Assembly: GCA_006937955.1 (NCBI GenBank)
Contig: SSNP01000002.1
Span: 8,327,170-8,391,169, forward strand
DNA length: 64,000 bases
Source: Pachypanchax playfairii
Lineage: Eukaryota > Chordata > Actinopteri > Cyprinodontiformes > Aplocheilidae
Reading direction: 5' to 3'
The translations under genes were made by a program, and so were the position numbers. Every line of letters begins with the position of its first letter. The first letter of the stretch is position 1. Below the pieces are notes generated by a model. It did not search any database, was not told the origin of the DNA, and saw only the letters and a list, made by a program, of their open reading frames with translations. Of the stretch, positions 36,888 through 50,535 are shown in pieces.

Positions 36888-39800
36888 CTGTGAAGACAGA
36901 GACGAGTCACATTAGAGACAGAAACACTCTGTTACTGACAAAACAAAATCATCGGACACGTAGGTGATGTGATACCAGATTACATACTGTTTTATCTATA
37001 ATATTGTTAAATAAACAGAATAAAAGGACAAATGGCTCAAAAGTTTAAGAAAATCAGGTGAAAGTTGTATTAAAGACCAAAATTAAAATAAAAGTTCTTC
37101 TGTATTTGAATCATTCATTCCTATTTTATTTCAGAGGAAATTTTGGTTTTATTAGTTCAGCAGCTTAAAGCTTAAATAAAATGTTTAATTAACTGTGAAT
37201 TGCAAACACAGAAGCAACAACAGCATACAATGACCCACATAAATAAACTCTTAATACACGTAACCACCTGAATGATTTTTCAAACATTCTGCCACATTCA
37301 TGAAAAACAAATTATTGATATAAACTGGTTCTAAAAGCTGTTGAAAATGTAAATTTAAACGCTGCTTCTGTATTTTGGCCAAATTTTTGTTAAATGAAAG
37401 ATCTTATAAAGTAAAATATGTCTTGCTGTCCATCTGGGTTTGGAATAAATAAGAGAAAATTGTTATTTCATTTTACAAAATGTAAAAACATATCTCTGAA
37501 CACAGTACTGCAAAGGTCTCTCTAATAAATCTAATAATCAGAGAATCATCATGTTTTCTAAGAGTTTTCCAGTTGACACCTTTAATAAAGAAAACAACTA
37601 ATTATGCAGAAGAATAATATGATATTTAAAAAGTAAAACAAGATTTTGGTGGGTATTGGCAACTAAATGTTTTTAAATATTATATTTTGATATCGAAGAG
37701 TTTTGAATGACTAATGAAAAGAGTGTTACACAGTTCTTATTGTGCACCTGTGTTATTTTGTCCTTTGTGTCCTTGTGTGTTTAGCTCTCTGTCTCTAAGC
37801 TTTCAGGTCAGAGTCTCTTGGGACACTACATTGGCTGTTAAATCACCATGGCAACAGGAGATTTGAGGCTAAGATGGGACTTGGTTTGAACTCAGGCAAG
37901 CAAAAGGCTTTAATCTACCTTCTCTCTCTCCTCTTCCTCCCAGTCTGTCTCCTGACCTTTGTTTTTTACTCACAGTCAGGTGCCTTTTGACAAATATCAC
38001 TTCTCTACTTTCTCTTCTTTACAGCTTTAAACTTTCAAGAGTTTCTGACAAGGATGTGTGTTTTATTTATTTTGCTCAGACCTTCGTGCTCTACAGAGTC
38101 AGGTTCAGTTTAACCTACTTTAATAAATGCAACTTTACAGGGAATGTTCAAATGAAACAGTGGGAAGAGAGTGAAAATCACTGCTGCACCGGAGGAAAAC
38201 ATGAACTAGTTAAAAACAGAAAGAACTGCAGAGTCTGAGAGGAGACTGCAGTCCAACACGTGCCAGTCATGGTGGGTCAAATACTTCCTACAAATGGCTG
38301 TCTGTGCATCTTTGTTTGATGATCACCTCGAGTCATTTTCTCAGTGTTGCATTCACTTCTGAGCTTCTTCTATTCCATTTGTTTTCCCCGAAAATAAAGT
38401 TCATGAATCCTTGGGGCTCTAGAAAAATCTGGAGACTCCAAAAACAAACAAAACTAAATACGTGTCTTTGGCAGGTTGTGTGTTCTCTGTGTACATAAAA
38501 CTTGTTTTATTCCATGAGTTAGGAGTTTTTTTCTTGTGCATGAAGGATTCAAAAGTTTGTGGTTGGTGGCTTTACAAAAAAAACACATTTGTCTGAATAT
38601 AAGTCAGTTGAGTTGAAGAGGCTAAAAAGTCGACCAAAAAATGCCCAAAGTGTGAAAAGTCTGAAGAACTGTTGCTCATTTAAAGTAAAATATAAGGTGT
38701 CAAAGATCCTTGGCACTGAGTTGCAAGTATAAATAAATGAGTATATAACATGTTTTTTTATTATTAAAGTGAAAACAGCAGAGGATTTTCTGCTTCATGA
38801 CAGGAACTCACATTACTTCACATCACTGTGACTCATCACACTTTCAGAAAGATGCACCGATGAGTTTTTGTGTCTAACTTCTGTCCTAATATCTCACCTG
38901 TGTTTCGTTTTAATGCTCACTAAGGAGAAAATTCTCTTTCTGTGTCACAATCCCTCATTTCTAAAAGACCCAAAACAAAGTAAGTATTCATAGAAACAAA
39001 AAAATGAGATATAAACAGGAATGTTTCAAGTTCCCGTTCGTTCTTTAAGCCTAGAAGTTCTTCTGATTTGTCTTTTCTTTGATTTGAATATGCATCCAGA
39101 GTTTGTGGGTGCCCAGCTGGATAATTGGCTTTTGGATGTAAAAGCTTTCATGTATGAAAATCTACATTCCAGGACAGCTTTTGATAGGTGGCTGTGGACT
39201 AAGAAGCACTCACCCATAACATCGAGTGTCATGTGTTTAACCTAGTTTTGTAGCTTTTGTTCAGTATCAAACTGATTCCTGAGAGCAAGGACGCTCTTCT
39301 TTCACCTTTAATTCTGAAGAAGATTTGAATGTATTTTTAATAAGTATTTTTTCCTCAAAAATCAGGAGGGAAAAAAAATATCTTGTGACAAAGCTGTCAG
39401 TTTTGTTTAAAAACTTTTAAAACAGGAAATAATGTAATCTTCAAACTGTTGAAATGATTTTCAAGGAGAAGAAAAATGAAACCTGAAAATTCATAGAAAG
39501 TGAAGGAAACTATTTGCTTTAGGGTGCAACTGAGACTGGAGTGTTTGACTTTGTAATAAATCGGGCTTTTTTCATTAAAACCTACAATTTTAATGAACAT
39601 GTTCACTTAGGCAGCAGTTTATGCCCATAAACACAAATACGAAAACACACAGATGGCCTGCAGAGTTTGAAACATATTAAAGAATGAGTGTCATCTATCT
39701 GAAATCTCATTAACAGCAGGATCACTTTGCATTTGTAGACAATTATTGACAAATATAAAAGATGCACCTATTCAGAAAATTCATGCTACGGTGCTTTTAA

Positions 39801-40732
39801 AAACAAGGTTATCAGTCCCAAAAGACTGGATTCACTCTGTGCAGCTACTAATGTAAAAATGCTCTGTATTTTTCTCCCTCCAGTTATTTATTTTCCTGTT
39901 TCTGCTCGAGCTCATTTCGACGTGCCAGCCGTCTGTGTGGTTACCACTTGCCAGCAAATCGATGTTTCTCTGGAGGCGAGCAGACTCTATTTCGTGTTAC
40001 ATCCTTCGGGTTGTTGGTTAATCAGGATGGCGAGCATGCATGACCAGATACTAACAAGACAGGAGGAAAAAAATAGGGGAAAGCAGAAGACGAAGTGTTT
40101 AAAATATAAGACCAAACAAGAAGAAATAAAGAGCTGCAAAAATGGGGGGAATGTTAAAATTAGAAGAAGGAGAAGACGCAGATGCTAACTGGGAGAACAG
40201 GAGGAAAAGTGTGACTAGTGATCGTACAGGGAGTAGAGATGTACAGAACATGGAGAGGTGCGTAAAAGCTGCTGAGGAACGACCAAATCCCGAAATAAAA
40301 CTCAAATATCATGTACTTTTTCTGTGTTCTGCACATTCTGTATTAAGCAGCTCTGTCAAAACTTGCAAAGCTGCTGATAAATACAGCAATAGTTACAACT
40401 TGGCTCCAATAAAAACCTAATTATCATTGAGTTATGTTACACAGGGACTGGGGCCACTGCCAGTTTCTCACACCTGGTTTCTCAGCTTAGTTTGACATTG
40501 ATTTATAAGAACCTCATCAATGTAAAAGCATTAGATCTTACATCAACCACAGACCGGATTTTAAACTGTCAGCTGTGCCAAGAAACATCAAATAAAACAT
40601 CACGTACTTAAATTCTCTGGTGAAGCAGCTCTGCAACCAATATTTATAAACAGCTCGTGACCCCTCACCTGAAGTTAATCTGTTATGGGAGACTAATAGC
40701 TGGATGAGAGGATGTAGCACTTTTGTAAGCTG

Positions 40733-41097
40733 CAGGGGCGTGTCCAGAGAGGTAGCCCAAGGGGGCACAGGCCACCCCAGGTGACTCCAACACACCCCCC
40801 CCCCCCAAAAAAAAAGAGCTAAGACAATAAAAAATCTATACTTTTTCATTAAATAAACATAATGAATAATGAAAGTGAACGACTGGCATTGTGCTTTGAC
40901 AGATTTTGATTTCATTTTGGTTTATGGTGCCACTCAACTCAAGATAAATGGTCTAAATTTTGTTTAAAATATTTTTATAATCATTTTTTTATTATAAAAA
41001 ATACATAAAGTTATGGGCCATCTACATATGCCACCCTTTTTTAAATCTGTGCCCCAACCTGCCCCCCCCCAAGTATAATTTTCTAGACACGCCCCTG
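40733..41097. mobile_element. Non-autonomous hAT element with terminal inverted repeats and 8-bp duplication
   Basis: The left end CAGGGGCGTGTCCAGA and right end TCTAGACACGCCCCTG are inverted repeats matching at 15 of 16 positions. Flanking 8-mers GTAAGCTG (40725-40732) and GCGAGCTG (41098-41105) differ by two transitions, as expected for an 8-bp hAT target duplication. The 365-bp body is AT-rich with poly-C and poly-A runs and codes for nothing recognisable. Confidence 0.8.
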
Positions 41098-43808
41098 GCG
41101 AGCTGCTTACTAAACTCCAATCAACACCACTTAGATAATTCTGAACTTTTTTTTTGAATCATTTATAGTGATTTTAGTCAAACTTTTCTATTTAAAACAT
41201 TTTACGCAGAGTAGTTTAAATCCTCAGGAATGAACTACAAACATGCTGATAATCTGATCATTCTTTTGACAAAATTATCACTTAAACAACTTAAAATTTT
41301 AGCTACAAAACTGTAAACAACAGCTCATATTAAAATAGATAGAAATTAAAACTGTTCTAACTCTGCCGCTGAGTAGCAGCTCCGGATTATTAGGAGAACA
41401 GCTTCTAACTATTTTTGTGTTTAAACAACAAACCTCTCAAGTGTTAGTCAAACTGAAAGGTACAGAAAGATTGGAGAGGTCATTTCCCCTCCATTCAGTT
41501 GCCATCCAATTATCCATTACACCACCAGCGCCACTGACTTTATCAAAAAAGTCCATATCAAATTAGTGGAATAATTTGCGACTAAACAGGAATGTAATTA
41601 TGTCCCTCTCTCTGTTCCTCGAGGGCAGGGAGCTCAATTTGAAAATGCAGACTTCAAGTATATCTAAGAAGCCGAGAAATAATGTAGGAGGCTCAAATGA
41701 GACAGAGGAGGGATGAAAGAGACGCTCGGATGGATGGACGAATGCAGTGACGGAGCAATACAGAGACAGCGTGGGTGAGACAGCAGCAGCAAAAAGAAAG
41801 GTGAGAGATTAAAGTCGAAAAACGTCAGACAGAGAAAAGAGATCTGAGAGAGATTTTATGAGTCGCTGCCAATCTATGACTCTGAGTTTCTAATCTATCC
41901 AAGGTGAGTCATCTGGCAAAAGGAGAAAAAAACCTCGGAATGAGGGAATCCACCTAAATGTCCCAAGATAAAAAAAGTATTTGCATTTTCCGTGAGGCTC
42001 TGTGGTTCTCCACCTGCTCATTTTATATCTGCAAAACATTTTCAGAAAAAGGCCAAGTCTGGTATTTACATGCTGTAATAAAGAGAATAATCTAGTAAGC
42101 AGAGGCAGGTATGCAAAAGTACAGAGATGAATTAAAAATTAATCAGGGAGAAGAGAAGAAGATCTGACAGGAAGGAGAAATTATGCACCCAAAAGGCAAA
42201 CATGCTAGTACACCTGTCTGGGCGGGGTTTCTATGGACACAGCAATTCATCTTTTTTAAGTTTATGTAGGTCTCAAAGACGAAAAGTTCCAATTTTAGTG
42301 AAAAATTTACCACCGTTTGGACTTAAAAGAACAGACTGACCCATGTCAACATGTACTACTATCACACACACGTGAAGGCAATAAAACCTAAAATATGTCA
42401 TTCCAGGAATTCCAATAATGACCTTTAGAGAAAAAAATCCAGTTCTATTGCAACCTAAGAACACAAACACAACCTGCTTCCTCAGCAGACACATCCGACA
42501 AGGCTGCAGCAGCTCGCTCAGTCACAAAATATTGTGTTTAATAATTCAGGACCTACAGCTCGGCTCTGCTCTGAGTTCACCCAGAAGAAAACCCTGCTGG
42601 GATTCTTCCTGTCCTTCTGCCTCAGCACCTCATCCCTCCTTCTTTTTAACCTCCCTGCTCTTCTGTGTTGTTTTAACTCTTTGGTCTCGACAAGTTTCCT
42701 GTTTGTTTCATATTCATCTCGGCTTAATTTCTAACAGATAAATCATTTTTTTTATATTTCTGTCCCTTGTCCTCAATCTCATGCTGTAATCCCCATTTCT
42801 CACCTTTTGTGCCCTATTTCACCTCCTTTTGTCGACCCATTAACAACCTCTTCACACGTCTGTCCTTTTTTCTTTGTGCCCCTCCAAAGTTTCCATCTTT
42901 TTCATTTTGTCCCACAGCTTTAAAAAAAAAGGTATTTATACATAAGAATGTGTGGTTTGATAGGGGGTACTGTGCTACAGCTTTTGTTAGTGGTACCTTG
43001 TATGATAATAGCAAAATTTGCAAAAAACAGCCACAAATTTTTCCTACAGTGTCGAGGCACCAACAGAGGACGCTGCTCCAGTTATCTCATCTTGTTTTTG
43101 GTCCTTTAGCAGACTGGATGATCTATATGTTGATAACCTTTACTATCAATATACAAACAAAATGTTGTGTCAGTTCAAATCAAATCTTTTCTTTTTATTA
43201 TCTCAAACCACTAACTTAGCTAGCAACATTTGGTTTAAACATTTCAGTTATTTATGATTTAAAATTCCACACAAACTAATATCAATGCCTTCCTTCTCTA
43301 TTACAATGCAACTTTAAAATATTATCAAATAACTCTACATCTGTTAACTTACTAGCTTAAATAACATATAGAAACCTAATATACACAGTAAAAGTATCTT
43401 TCTAAGAGCAGACATGTCATTGTAAACAAACTACTACCAACCAGCAGGCTAATCAAATCCCTCCCCTCCGTACCTAAAGAAAAGGTAAACACACCCATTG
43501 ATTCAGACTCTACCCTCCCATCTACAATATATAGATAATAAACACAATCAAGACATTTAGAGTCTGCGGGTTTCATTTATCAATATTCCAAGTAAAGAGC
43601 ACAAAATTGCATGTGCAGCAAAAACTTTGCTTTTTTCCTCCAAACTTGAACTCAAGGCAACCTTTAAAATCCACATGCCTATTTGAGTCTTCTGTTGCTT
43701 ATACAGTTTAATATTTTTTTTTTCTATGTAATATATAGTTTTCCTACAGCAACAGTTTGTCTGAGGCTTTGGTTTCAGTCCATGTTCCTGTGGGACTCTC
43801 ATCAAGTT

Positions 43809-43855
43809 TACTGTAAGGAAGGGAGAGACACAAGAGTGTGGTTACCATGGTGACC
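43809..43855 (+). repeat. Copy A of an inverted repeat pair carrying an RFX X-box
   Basis: TTACTGT, a purine-rich spacer, then GACACAAGAGTGTGGTTACCATGGTGAC. The same order of motifs is found reverse-complemented at 62534-62580. The X-box-like GTTACCATGGTGAC is at 43841-43854. Confidence 0.5.
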
Positions 43856-46767
43856 TTAACGAGCCACGGGCAGCAGCTTTAACATGTATTTTAATCCTGG
43901 TTCTCTTTACACAACTCACACATCAAAAACTTTTCTATTTGCTTGGATTATTACAATGATGATGACAGAATTGTTCATAGAAGCTGTTATGGCAGAAATT
44001 TCTAACTTTACTCAAAGATGTTCTAGTTCAACATGAATATTTGTCAGTTCTAACCCTTTTTGGGTTTCTTTAACTCAGGAGATTCAATTTATTTGCTCAT
44101 CCATCGGCTCTATCCATCGTGTGGTAGTATTGATGTGTAACCAGACAGAGCTGAGGTTGATAGGCACAGCGAGGAATGTGCCATCTGTGTGCAGTTTGGC
44201 TCCACACGGGGACTCATCAGGATCTCTGTGTTTATCAAGCTACAGCTGATCAGGATCATGCCTCCAACACACAGTTCCACCCAGTAAATATTTTACCAGC
44301 TTAAAGAATCTCTCTGCAAAATGTAAAGAGACTGTTAGTGGATTGTTAATTCGGTCTATAATAAGAAAGCAGACTCGTTATTAGACACTAAAGTGTTTGG
44401 AGAACATACAAATACATTAATCTCTAGATTATGCACAACAATTAAGAGAGGATTACAATGAAGAGACATTGAAGCTCCTGTCAGGGACATTTCCACAGAG
44501 ACTCATTTTAGGACAATTACTAGACGTAAAAGACCCTTGTGTTAAAATACTGAACAAGGATTTTAATTAACAGCTATTGTTGTAGTATGACAGATATGAT
44601 GCTTAAAGGGGTGCGATTAGCGGATTGTAACAACATGAAGTGCATGTCGGATTTTAAGTTGATTTTTTTATCTGACTTTCTTTTACATGCCTGATGCAGA
44701 TGTTTACCCACATGTATTTTAATAGCATACATTCTCTACTGGCTTTATGTTCATACAAGTGAAGTGTGCATACAAAACAAGGGATATGATACAAAATGTT
44801 TGCATAAACAGTGAATAAGACAACTAAAAAAAAATATTTACAGCATATTGTTTCCCTTTGAGTTACAGCTTATTTTCTTTCAGGGACTCTGTCTTATTTA
44901 TAGAATTGTTCAGGTCAGGAGATACGAGTCCCGGAACCAGAACATACTCAGCCACTTTTAATGAGGCTCTAGCTGGGTCATTGTTGCAGGAAGTCTAAAC
45001 CAGATGTAGATAGTTGCATTCTCAATAACACAGTTTTTAAAGCAGCCATGGTTCCAAAAGAGATACAGAACAGAAATGTCTGTTCATGTCCAATTAATAG
45101 AGCTGTCACAGTTCATGGAAAGAAATTGTAAAATGCTAACAAATTATAACAGAGCAGTTTTTTTCTGTGGAAAAATAAGTTGCATAGCTTCAAACGTTGT
45201 GGTATTTCTGACCAAAATCATGTACTTTTAACTCCTAGTAGTAGTTTTTAAAAAGTCACAAGACTTTCAACAATTTTTAGGATTGATCATGAACTCATAA
45301 AACTCAACAGACCGATGCTGCTGAATGTCATGTGGAGGGACAAAGAACATAGACAAGACATCAAACATTGATGGTGTCACATGGTGAGACACTGAGCCTA
45401 GACTTTGTCCTGCAACATGAAATACATTATATTTCTTATTTTTATTGCTTTCCAATATGAATTAAATATTTAAAGTACATTTCCAAGAATCCAAGAATCC
45501 ATCAAAACAAGCAGACTAATTTGTACTGTTTGGAAGAATCCCACAGAGTCTATCAGCTGCATGAGAGGCTAGAGAATAAAACAACCTGTCCTCGGTTTCC
45601 TGTTTCACTTTACTCTCTTTGAAATGTTTCAAGCATTTCCCAACAGGATTATAGAAACAGATAATTAGCTAAAACTACGCGGCTACTGTGGTTAAGTTTG
45701 ACAGAGTGAGTTTCACCGAGGCGAAAGCAGCAACCACAAGTTTTAACTGAAGAAAGAAGAGAGATGAGACAGAACTGTTTACCTGTTACAAAACAGCAGG
45801 ACTAGCAAATCATTCTGAATGTTTTCTTAATTTTTATTTTCAGAAACAGTTATATATTTTATTAGTATCATAATAAATTCACTGACTGGTTTCTATTTTC
45901 CAACTTCATAGAGCCTTCTAGATAAACAATAACTCACCAGCTTCTATTTATGTTATTAAATTTACATATTAAATACAATTTTTCTGGGACACTATTATAT
46001 TTTTATTGTGACAGTGAACAACCATGTGTCAAATTATTTTTTTTTTCATGTCTAACTATGCTGTTAAGTCGTATTCTGATATGCTGCGAAAGGCCGAACT
46101 CTCAGTTGAAACATTTTGTTACATTTTTGGGATTTATTCCACTCACATAAGCTTGTATCTGAATCTGACTTTATTATACTGAATAAATAGAAACTGAATA
46201 TAATTAGACTGTGCTGGAATGATACCATGTCTGCTGGAATTGTTTTCTTCTTCTGAAATGAAGTTAGTTTTAATTAACTGAATCTAATTAAAAGTGAAAA
46301 AACAACTTTGATCTGTGACAGAACTCTAAAACACTGGCTTTGCATCACAGTCAAATTATAAAGAACCTTTTTATTATAAAAAGTCATGTGGCAGGAGAAA
46401 TAAAACTGCTCAGGAACAAAGATAGTAATCAACATCTCAGCATTCTGATGCATATGATGGATCGTAACATGATGCAGATTTACAAACAGAAGTTCAACAT
46501 GCCAATTAATAGACAGTGAATTTGGGACATCAGCAGTTTGACTTCATTATGAGGTTACTGTTTATCATGTTTTTTATGGGGTGGTATGGTGGAGGACTGT
46601 CCAAATGCTTGCACAGTAGTCACGGTAGTCAAATAAAAATACAAACTTTTTGACAATGAAAAAACAAAGTGACAGTCAAAAACTTACATAAACAGACACA
46701 AGGCAAACATAGATCTGACAACTGACTGAGAAAGAGAGTGTTTAAAGCAGAGGAAAGATGATATCAG

Positions 46768-47046
46768 CGGCAGAGGCAGAAATTTTTTTCATGGGGTGGC
46801 CCGGATAGAATTGTTAATATTTTGGGGTTGCAAACATTTCATACAAAAAATGCATAGCTTTTAAAGCACCTTAAACCATACAAATACAACATTTTGACCT
46901 TGGTAGCAGTGGCAAACATCTATTATTATTCCAAGTATTAAACATTTTTCTTTCTCGGTGCAGGTAAAGTAACAATGATGGACTACAAAAATAAATAAAA
47001 ATACATAAATGTGTCTGGGGTGGCCAATAGGGTGGCAAGAACTCAT
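46768..47046. repeat. Fragment resembling a hAT-type repeat
   Basis: CAGAGGCAGAAATTTTTTTC followed by ATGGGGTGGCCCGG, and later TGTCTGGGGTGGCCAATAGG, are strings I associate with decayed fish hAT elements whose ends carry GGGGTGGCC. Terminal repeats and duplications could not be defined, so the assignment is tentative. Confidence 0.35.
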
Positions 47047-47119
47047 CAGAACGATGGTGAGGGCAAACTGAATGGAGTAAACAGAGCGACAGTGAATATG
47101 GACACATGGAAACAGAAAT

Positions 47120-47460
47120 GACTAAAAATAAACTATAAAGACAAAAATAATATCAGAATAAACCCCTAGAAAAAAGTCTTAAACAGAAATATAAAAGAAA
47201 AGTAAAGAAACGAGGAGGAAAGTAACAGAACTTTAGAAAATAAACCATTAAGGGTGGAACTGGAAAAGTACTAAGACCCGAGGGAAAAGGTTAATAACAA
47301 AAATGCAACAGGGGCAAAAGATACAAAATAAAAAAAAATAACAAAGCAACAACAGGAAAAAATCCCCCAAAATAAAATCACAGGAAATTCCTATAAAAAA
47401 CACGAATATATAAAACAAAAACAAACTATAAAGCCCACAATCCTGACAATGTTTGGCTCC
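47120..47460 (-). repeat. A-rich strand-asymmetric repeat tract
   Basis: The plus strand is strongly A/purine-rich over about 340 bp and ends with CCCACAATCCTGACAATG. The mirror strand (T-rich, with short spaced G/C words) is typical of a fish repeat that usually reads ..GTTTTG..TTTAGT... It produces a long but low-complexity hydrophobic reading frame on the minus strand (47248-47613) that I do not regard as a gene. Confidence 0.35.
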
Positions 47461-47739
47461 ACTGTGAGACGTTGCATGTGTGAGTCTCTCACTGACCTTG
47501 AGCAGATGCTGATTCAGAGAACTCAAGTAAGGATTCATTTTCAGCAGGTCGAGAGCAAAAAGCGAAAGGAAGCAGATATTACAAGAATAATGTGTGTGTT
47601 GGAATGTGAACATTCATGAACACGAGTGTGAACTCAAATACATGTGTGTACTATGACTGCATTATCAACAGTAAATAAATCAATATAATCCAAATTCACA
47701 TCACTGGTGCTTCTGTGACTGCAGCACATTTTATCAGCA

Positions 47740-48200
47740 GCTCCATTATGAGATCTTTGGAGACCTCATAATCAGAAATACTTGGACAGTCTGAGATCAC
47801 TGAGGTGGTAATGTGTGTTTCACATCACTGTGGAGTTTTAATCCAGCCACATTGGAGGATTTTTTAACATTAATGGCCTGTTTACGGTCAAACCACAGCC
47901 TCTCTGTTGGATTTAAGTCTGGACTTTGATTAGGCCTCTCCAAAACCTTTGTTTAGTTTTCTTTGAGGTGGACATGCTGGTGTTCAGACCACCCTCTCTC
48001 CTTTCTGGTAGAGAACAGAATTTATGGTTTCATCAGTTGCTGCAAAGCATTGAAAGAGCAAAGCAGTCCCATACCATCACACTACCAACACCATGTTTGA
48101 CTATCAGGGTGATGCTTCTTTTTCTGGAATACAGTTTTACACTAAATGTAACAGGATGTGCTTCCAAAAAGTCACACTTTTGTCTCGTCAGAGTGTGAAG
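47740..48200. repeat. Degenerate DNA-transposon-derived repeat
   Basis: Strings such as GGATTTAAGTCTGGACTTTG, ACCATCACACTACCAACACC and TTCCAAAAAGTCACACTTTTG match, in the same order, a widespread fish repeat in my memory (GGATTYAAGTCTGGACTTTGACTRGGCC...CACACTACCACCACCATG...TTTTGTCTCATCAG). I consider it a decayed DNA-transposon copy; the exact superfamily is not certain. Confidence 0.5.
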
Positions 48201-50130
48201 CAGCTGATGTGAGAGTCACTTCCTCTAAACCCAGACTGGAAACAAGCCAAGTTCAAATATCTTAGTGTTTTGTTCACTAATGATTGTATAGTGGAGTGAG
48301 AGATGAGCAAGTAGATCTGCAGTAATAAAAGTATTGCAAAGTCTGACCCTTGATCTGATTGGACACATTTCTATGAGTTTTAACATGAGTTTGGTTAATC
48401 TCTGTTTCATCCACACACCTGTTTCCCATTTATTATCACGTCATATAGCATGTATATCACAGCCTGTTTATTTCTCACCCTGCAGCAGTTTGGAAAGGTT
48501 TGTTTAATAAATCCATTGTTCCTTTGCACATTACTGTCTCGCGCACGCGAGTGTAACATCTGAGTCCCCTTAATATTTCCTAATTGCCCTCAGACACTGA
48601 GAGTTTAATATATTTCAGCATGTACCTTGTTTACCACCTGCTAGAAAGTTGCAATATGTAGAAGAAACCCCAAATTGTATCTATACATGAAATCTTTAAC
48701 TCCCTAGAATATAAATACCAGAGAATGCCAGTAGAAAATAATGGGATTTTGTTTGTATTTGTAGTTTTTGGTGGTACATCCAAGTAAAGGAGGGGGATTA
48801 CTCATTTCTGTATGCACAGACAAGCAATCCTGTCATGGCAACAGAGCCCTCATTTCATCATCATTCACTGTGGTAACACCAGCACGGACGCCGCTGATAG
48901 GCTTGTCAGTAGCAAACGTCGAGTGATGTATTGGACTCAGAAGAGTTTGGCAGCTGAAGAAAGCCACTGAAGACGCTTCGTCTCAAACTGTACTTAGAAA
49001 TGTATCAAGAAAAAGATTTTAATCAATTTTTAGTCGAGAAAAAACTCTCCTAGTTCCATTGTGAAGTCTAAAAAAACAATCAGTCACCTGTCACAGTCCT
49101 GAATAAGCATCTCCTTTATTTATCTGAGACCTGTTTTCAGACATGCTCATTAAGGGGAAATAAACCGATTTTCTTTGGTATGAAAATACCTCTTACTCAA
49201 AAATTCAATCTGGTCCATTTCAAAGAATCATTTTCCTTGAAACCAAACCCAAATTAAGCAGAGTAGCTGCAGTTTGCCCAGTTTCAACCCTTCTAATAAC
49301 TCTGCATCGAACATGCTGTTTCATCTTATTTAAAAATGTATGAGACGTGATTCAGAACCGACAACTGTTTCCACCTTTCTGATTCAGTGCTGACACTTCA
49401 GCCTTCATCTCTGCCTCCAGAGAGAATTAACAGCAAATAACAGGCAACAGAATTAAGAGGTGAGTTCTGTTCACAGATGTTCGTCTGAAAATATCACCGA
49501 AATTGTGTCTCTTTTTAAATAAAACAAGACAATTGATATTGTTAAAATCCTGGGTGGAACTTTCCCAGTGGAGCTTTTGTGAATAACAGTTGTAGAAATG
49601 TAGAATATTTTGAGAGAAGATGTTTCTTACAAATTTTCAAACTCATTAAAAATTCAAGTGACACAACAATGAGATGATTTGAGACATTTTGGAAACTTCC
49701 TCATGAACAGTGAGACACTGGCTTTAACATGGGGCAGGTGTGACATGATGCTCTAACAGCACAGCTGAGGCATGATGTTCATTCTTGCATCACACATTTC
49801 ACTACTCTGAAACATCTGTGCCCCAAAAAATGAATGTTCTTTTCTGCAACTTATATTTGTTTACATTTATTTTATAATACCATGTTAATATGTTCAAAAT
49901 GATATAGGCTGTAATGTTGACAGTTTTATAAATTTGATACTGGTGATCAAACTTCTGTGAAACGGCTGATGAATCCAGAGTGTGACATAATTCATCATTG
50001 AAGTTCATGAAAATAAAACATCCTTTAATCTAGATGTCCTTAAAATCCACACAGCAGCACAGTCTGAGTCTGAAGATGTTCAATATTTGAATGAAGAACA
50101 GACAAGCTGAGATTCCTTTATGACAGTATC

Positions 50131-50535
50131 TACACTGAACAAAAATATAAACGCAACACTTTTGTTTTTGCTCCCATTTTTTATGAGATGAACTCAAAGA
50201 TCTAAAACGCTTTCCACAAACACAAAATAAAATCTATGTCAAATATTGTTCAAAAATCTGTAACGGTGAGCACTTCTTCTTTTGTGGAGATAATCCATCC
50301 TCACAGGTGTGTCATATCAAGATGCTGATTAGACAGAATGATTATTGCACAGGTGTGACTTAGACTGGCCATAATAAAAGGCCAATCTGAAATGTTCAGT
50401 TTTGTTTTATTGGTTCTGCCTCATGCGCCCCCCCCACCCCCCCCCCCACCACCACCACCACCACCACCACCACCAAAACCACCACCCAGTTTTTGAACAA
50501 TATTGCATATTGCATTTATATTTTGGTTCAGTGTA
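50131..50535. mobile_element. Non-autonomous Tc1/mariner-like element with embedded C-rich microsatellite
   Basis: The left end TACACTGAACAAAAATATAA and the reverse-complemented right end TACACTGAACCAAAATATAA match at 19 of 20 positions, each including a TA as expected for Tc1/mariner duplication. The inner sequence CGCAACACTTTTGTTTTTGC and GGTGTGTCATATCAAGATGC belongs to a family I recognise as common in teleosts. A C-run followed by (CCA)n repeats (about 50427-50487) lies inside the right half. There is no transposase. Confidence 0.75.
50427..50487. repeat. Poly-C / (CCA)n microsatellite
   Basis: About 25 nearly uninterrupted C residues with single A interruptions, followed by about ten ACC units and then CCAAAACCACCACCC. 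It creates a poly-glycine frame on the minus strand that is not a gene. Confidence 0.85.

Noticed and set aside
39859..40420. Two overlapping plus-strand open frames of 109 and 92 codons
   Set aside because: Composition is low-complexity toward the end (Arg run), there are no splice partners, no family resemblance and no conserved motif. They appear to be chance frames in the tmem163 intron.
47248..47613. 121-codon hydrophobic minus-strand frame that looks like a membrane protein
   Set aside because: It comes from translating a T-rich strand of a low-complexity repeat (Phe/Leu/Cys excess) and has no family-like motif.
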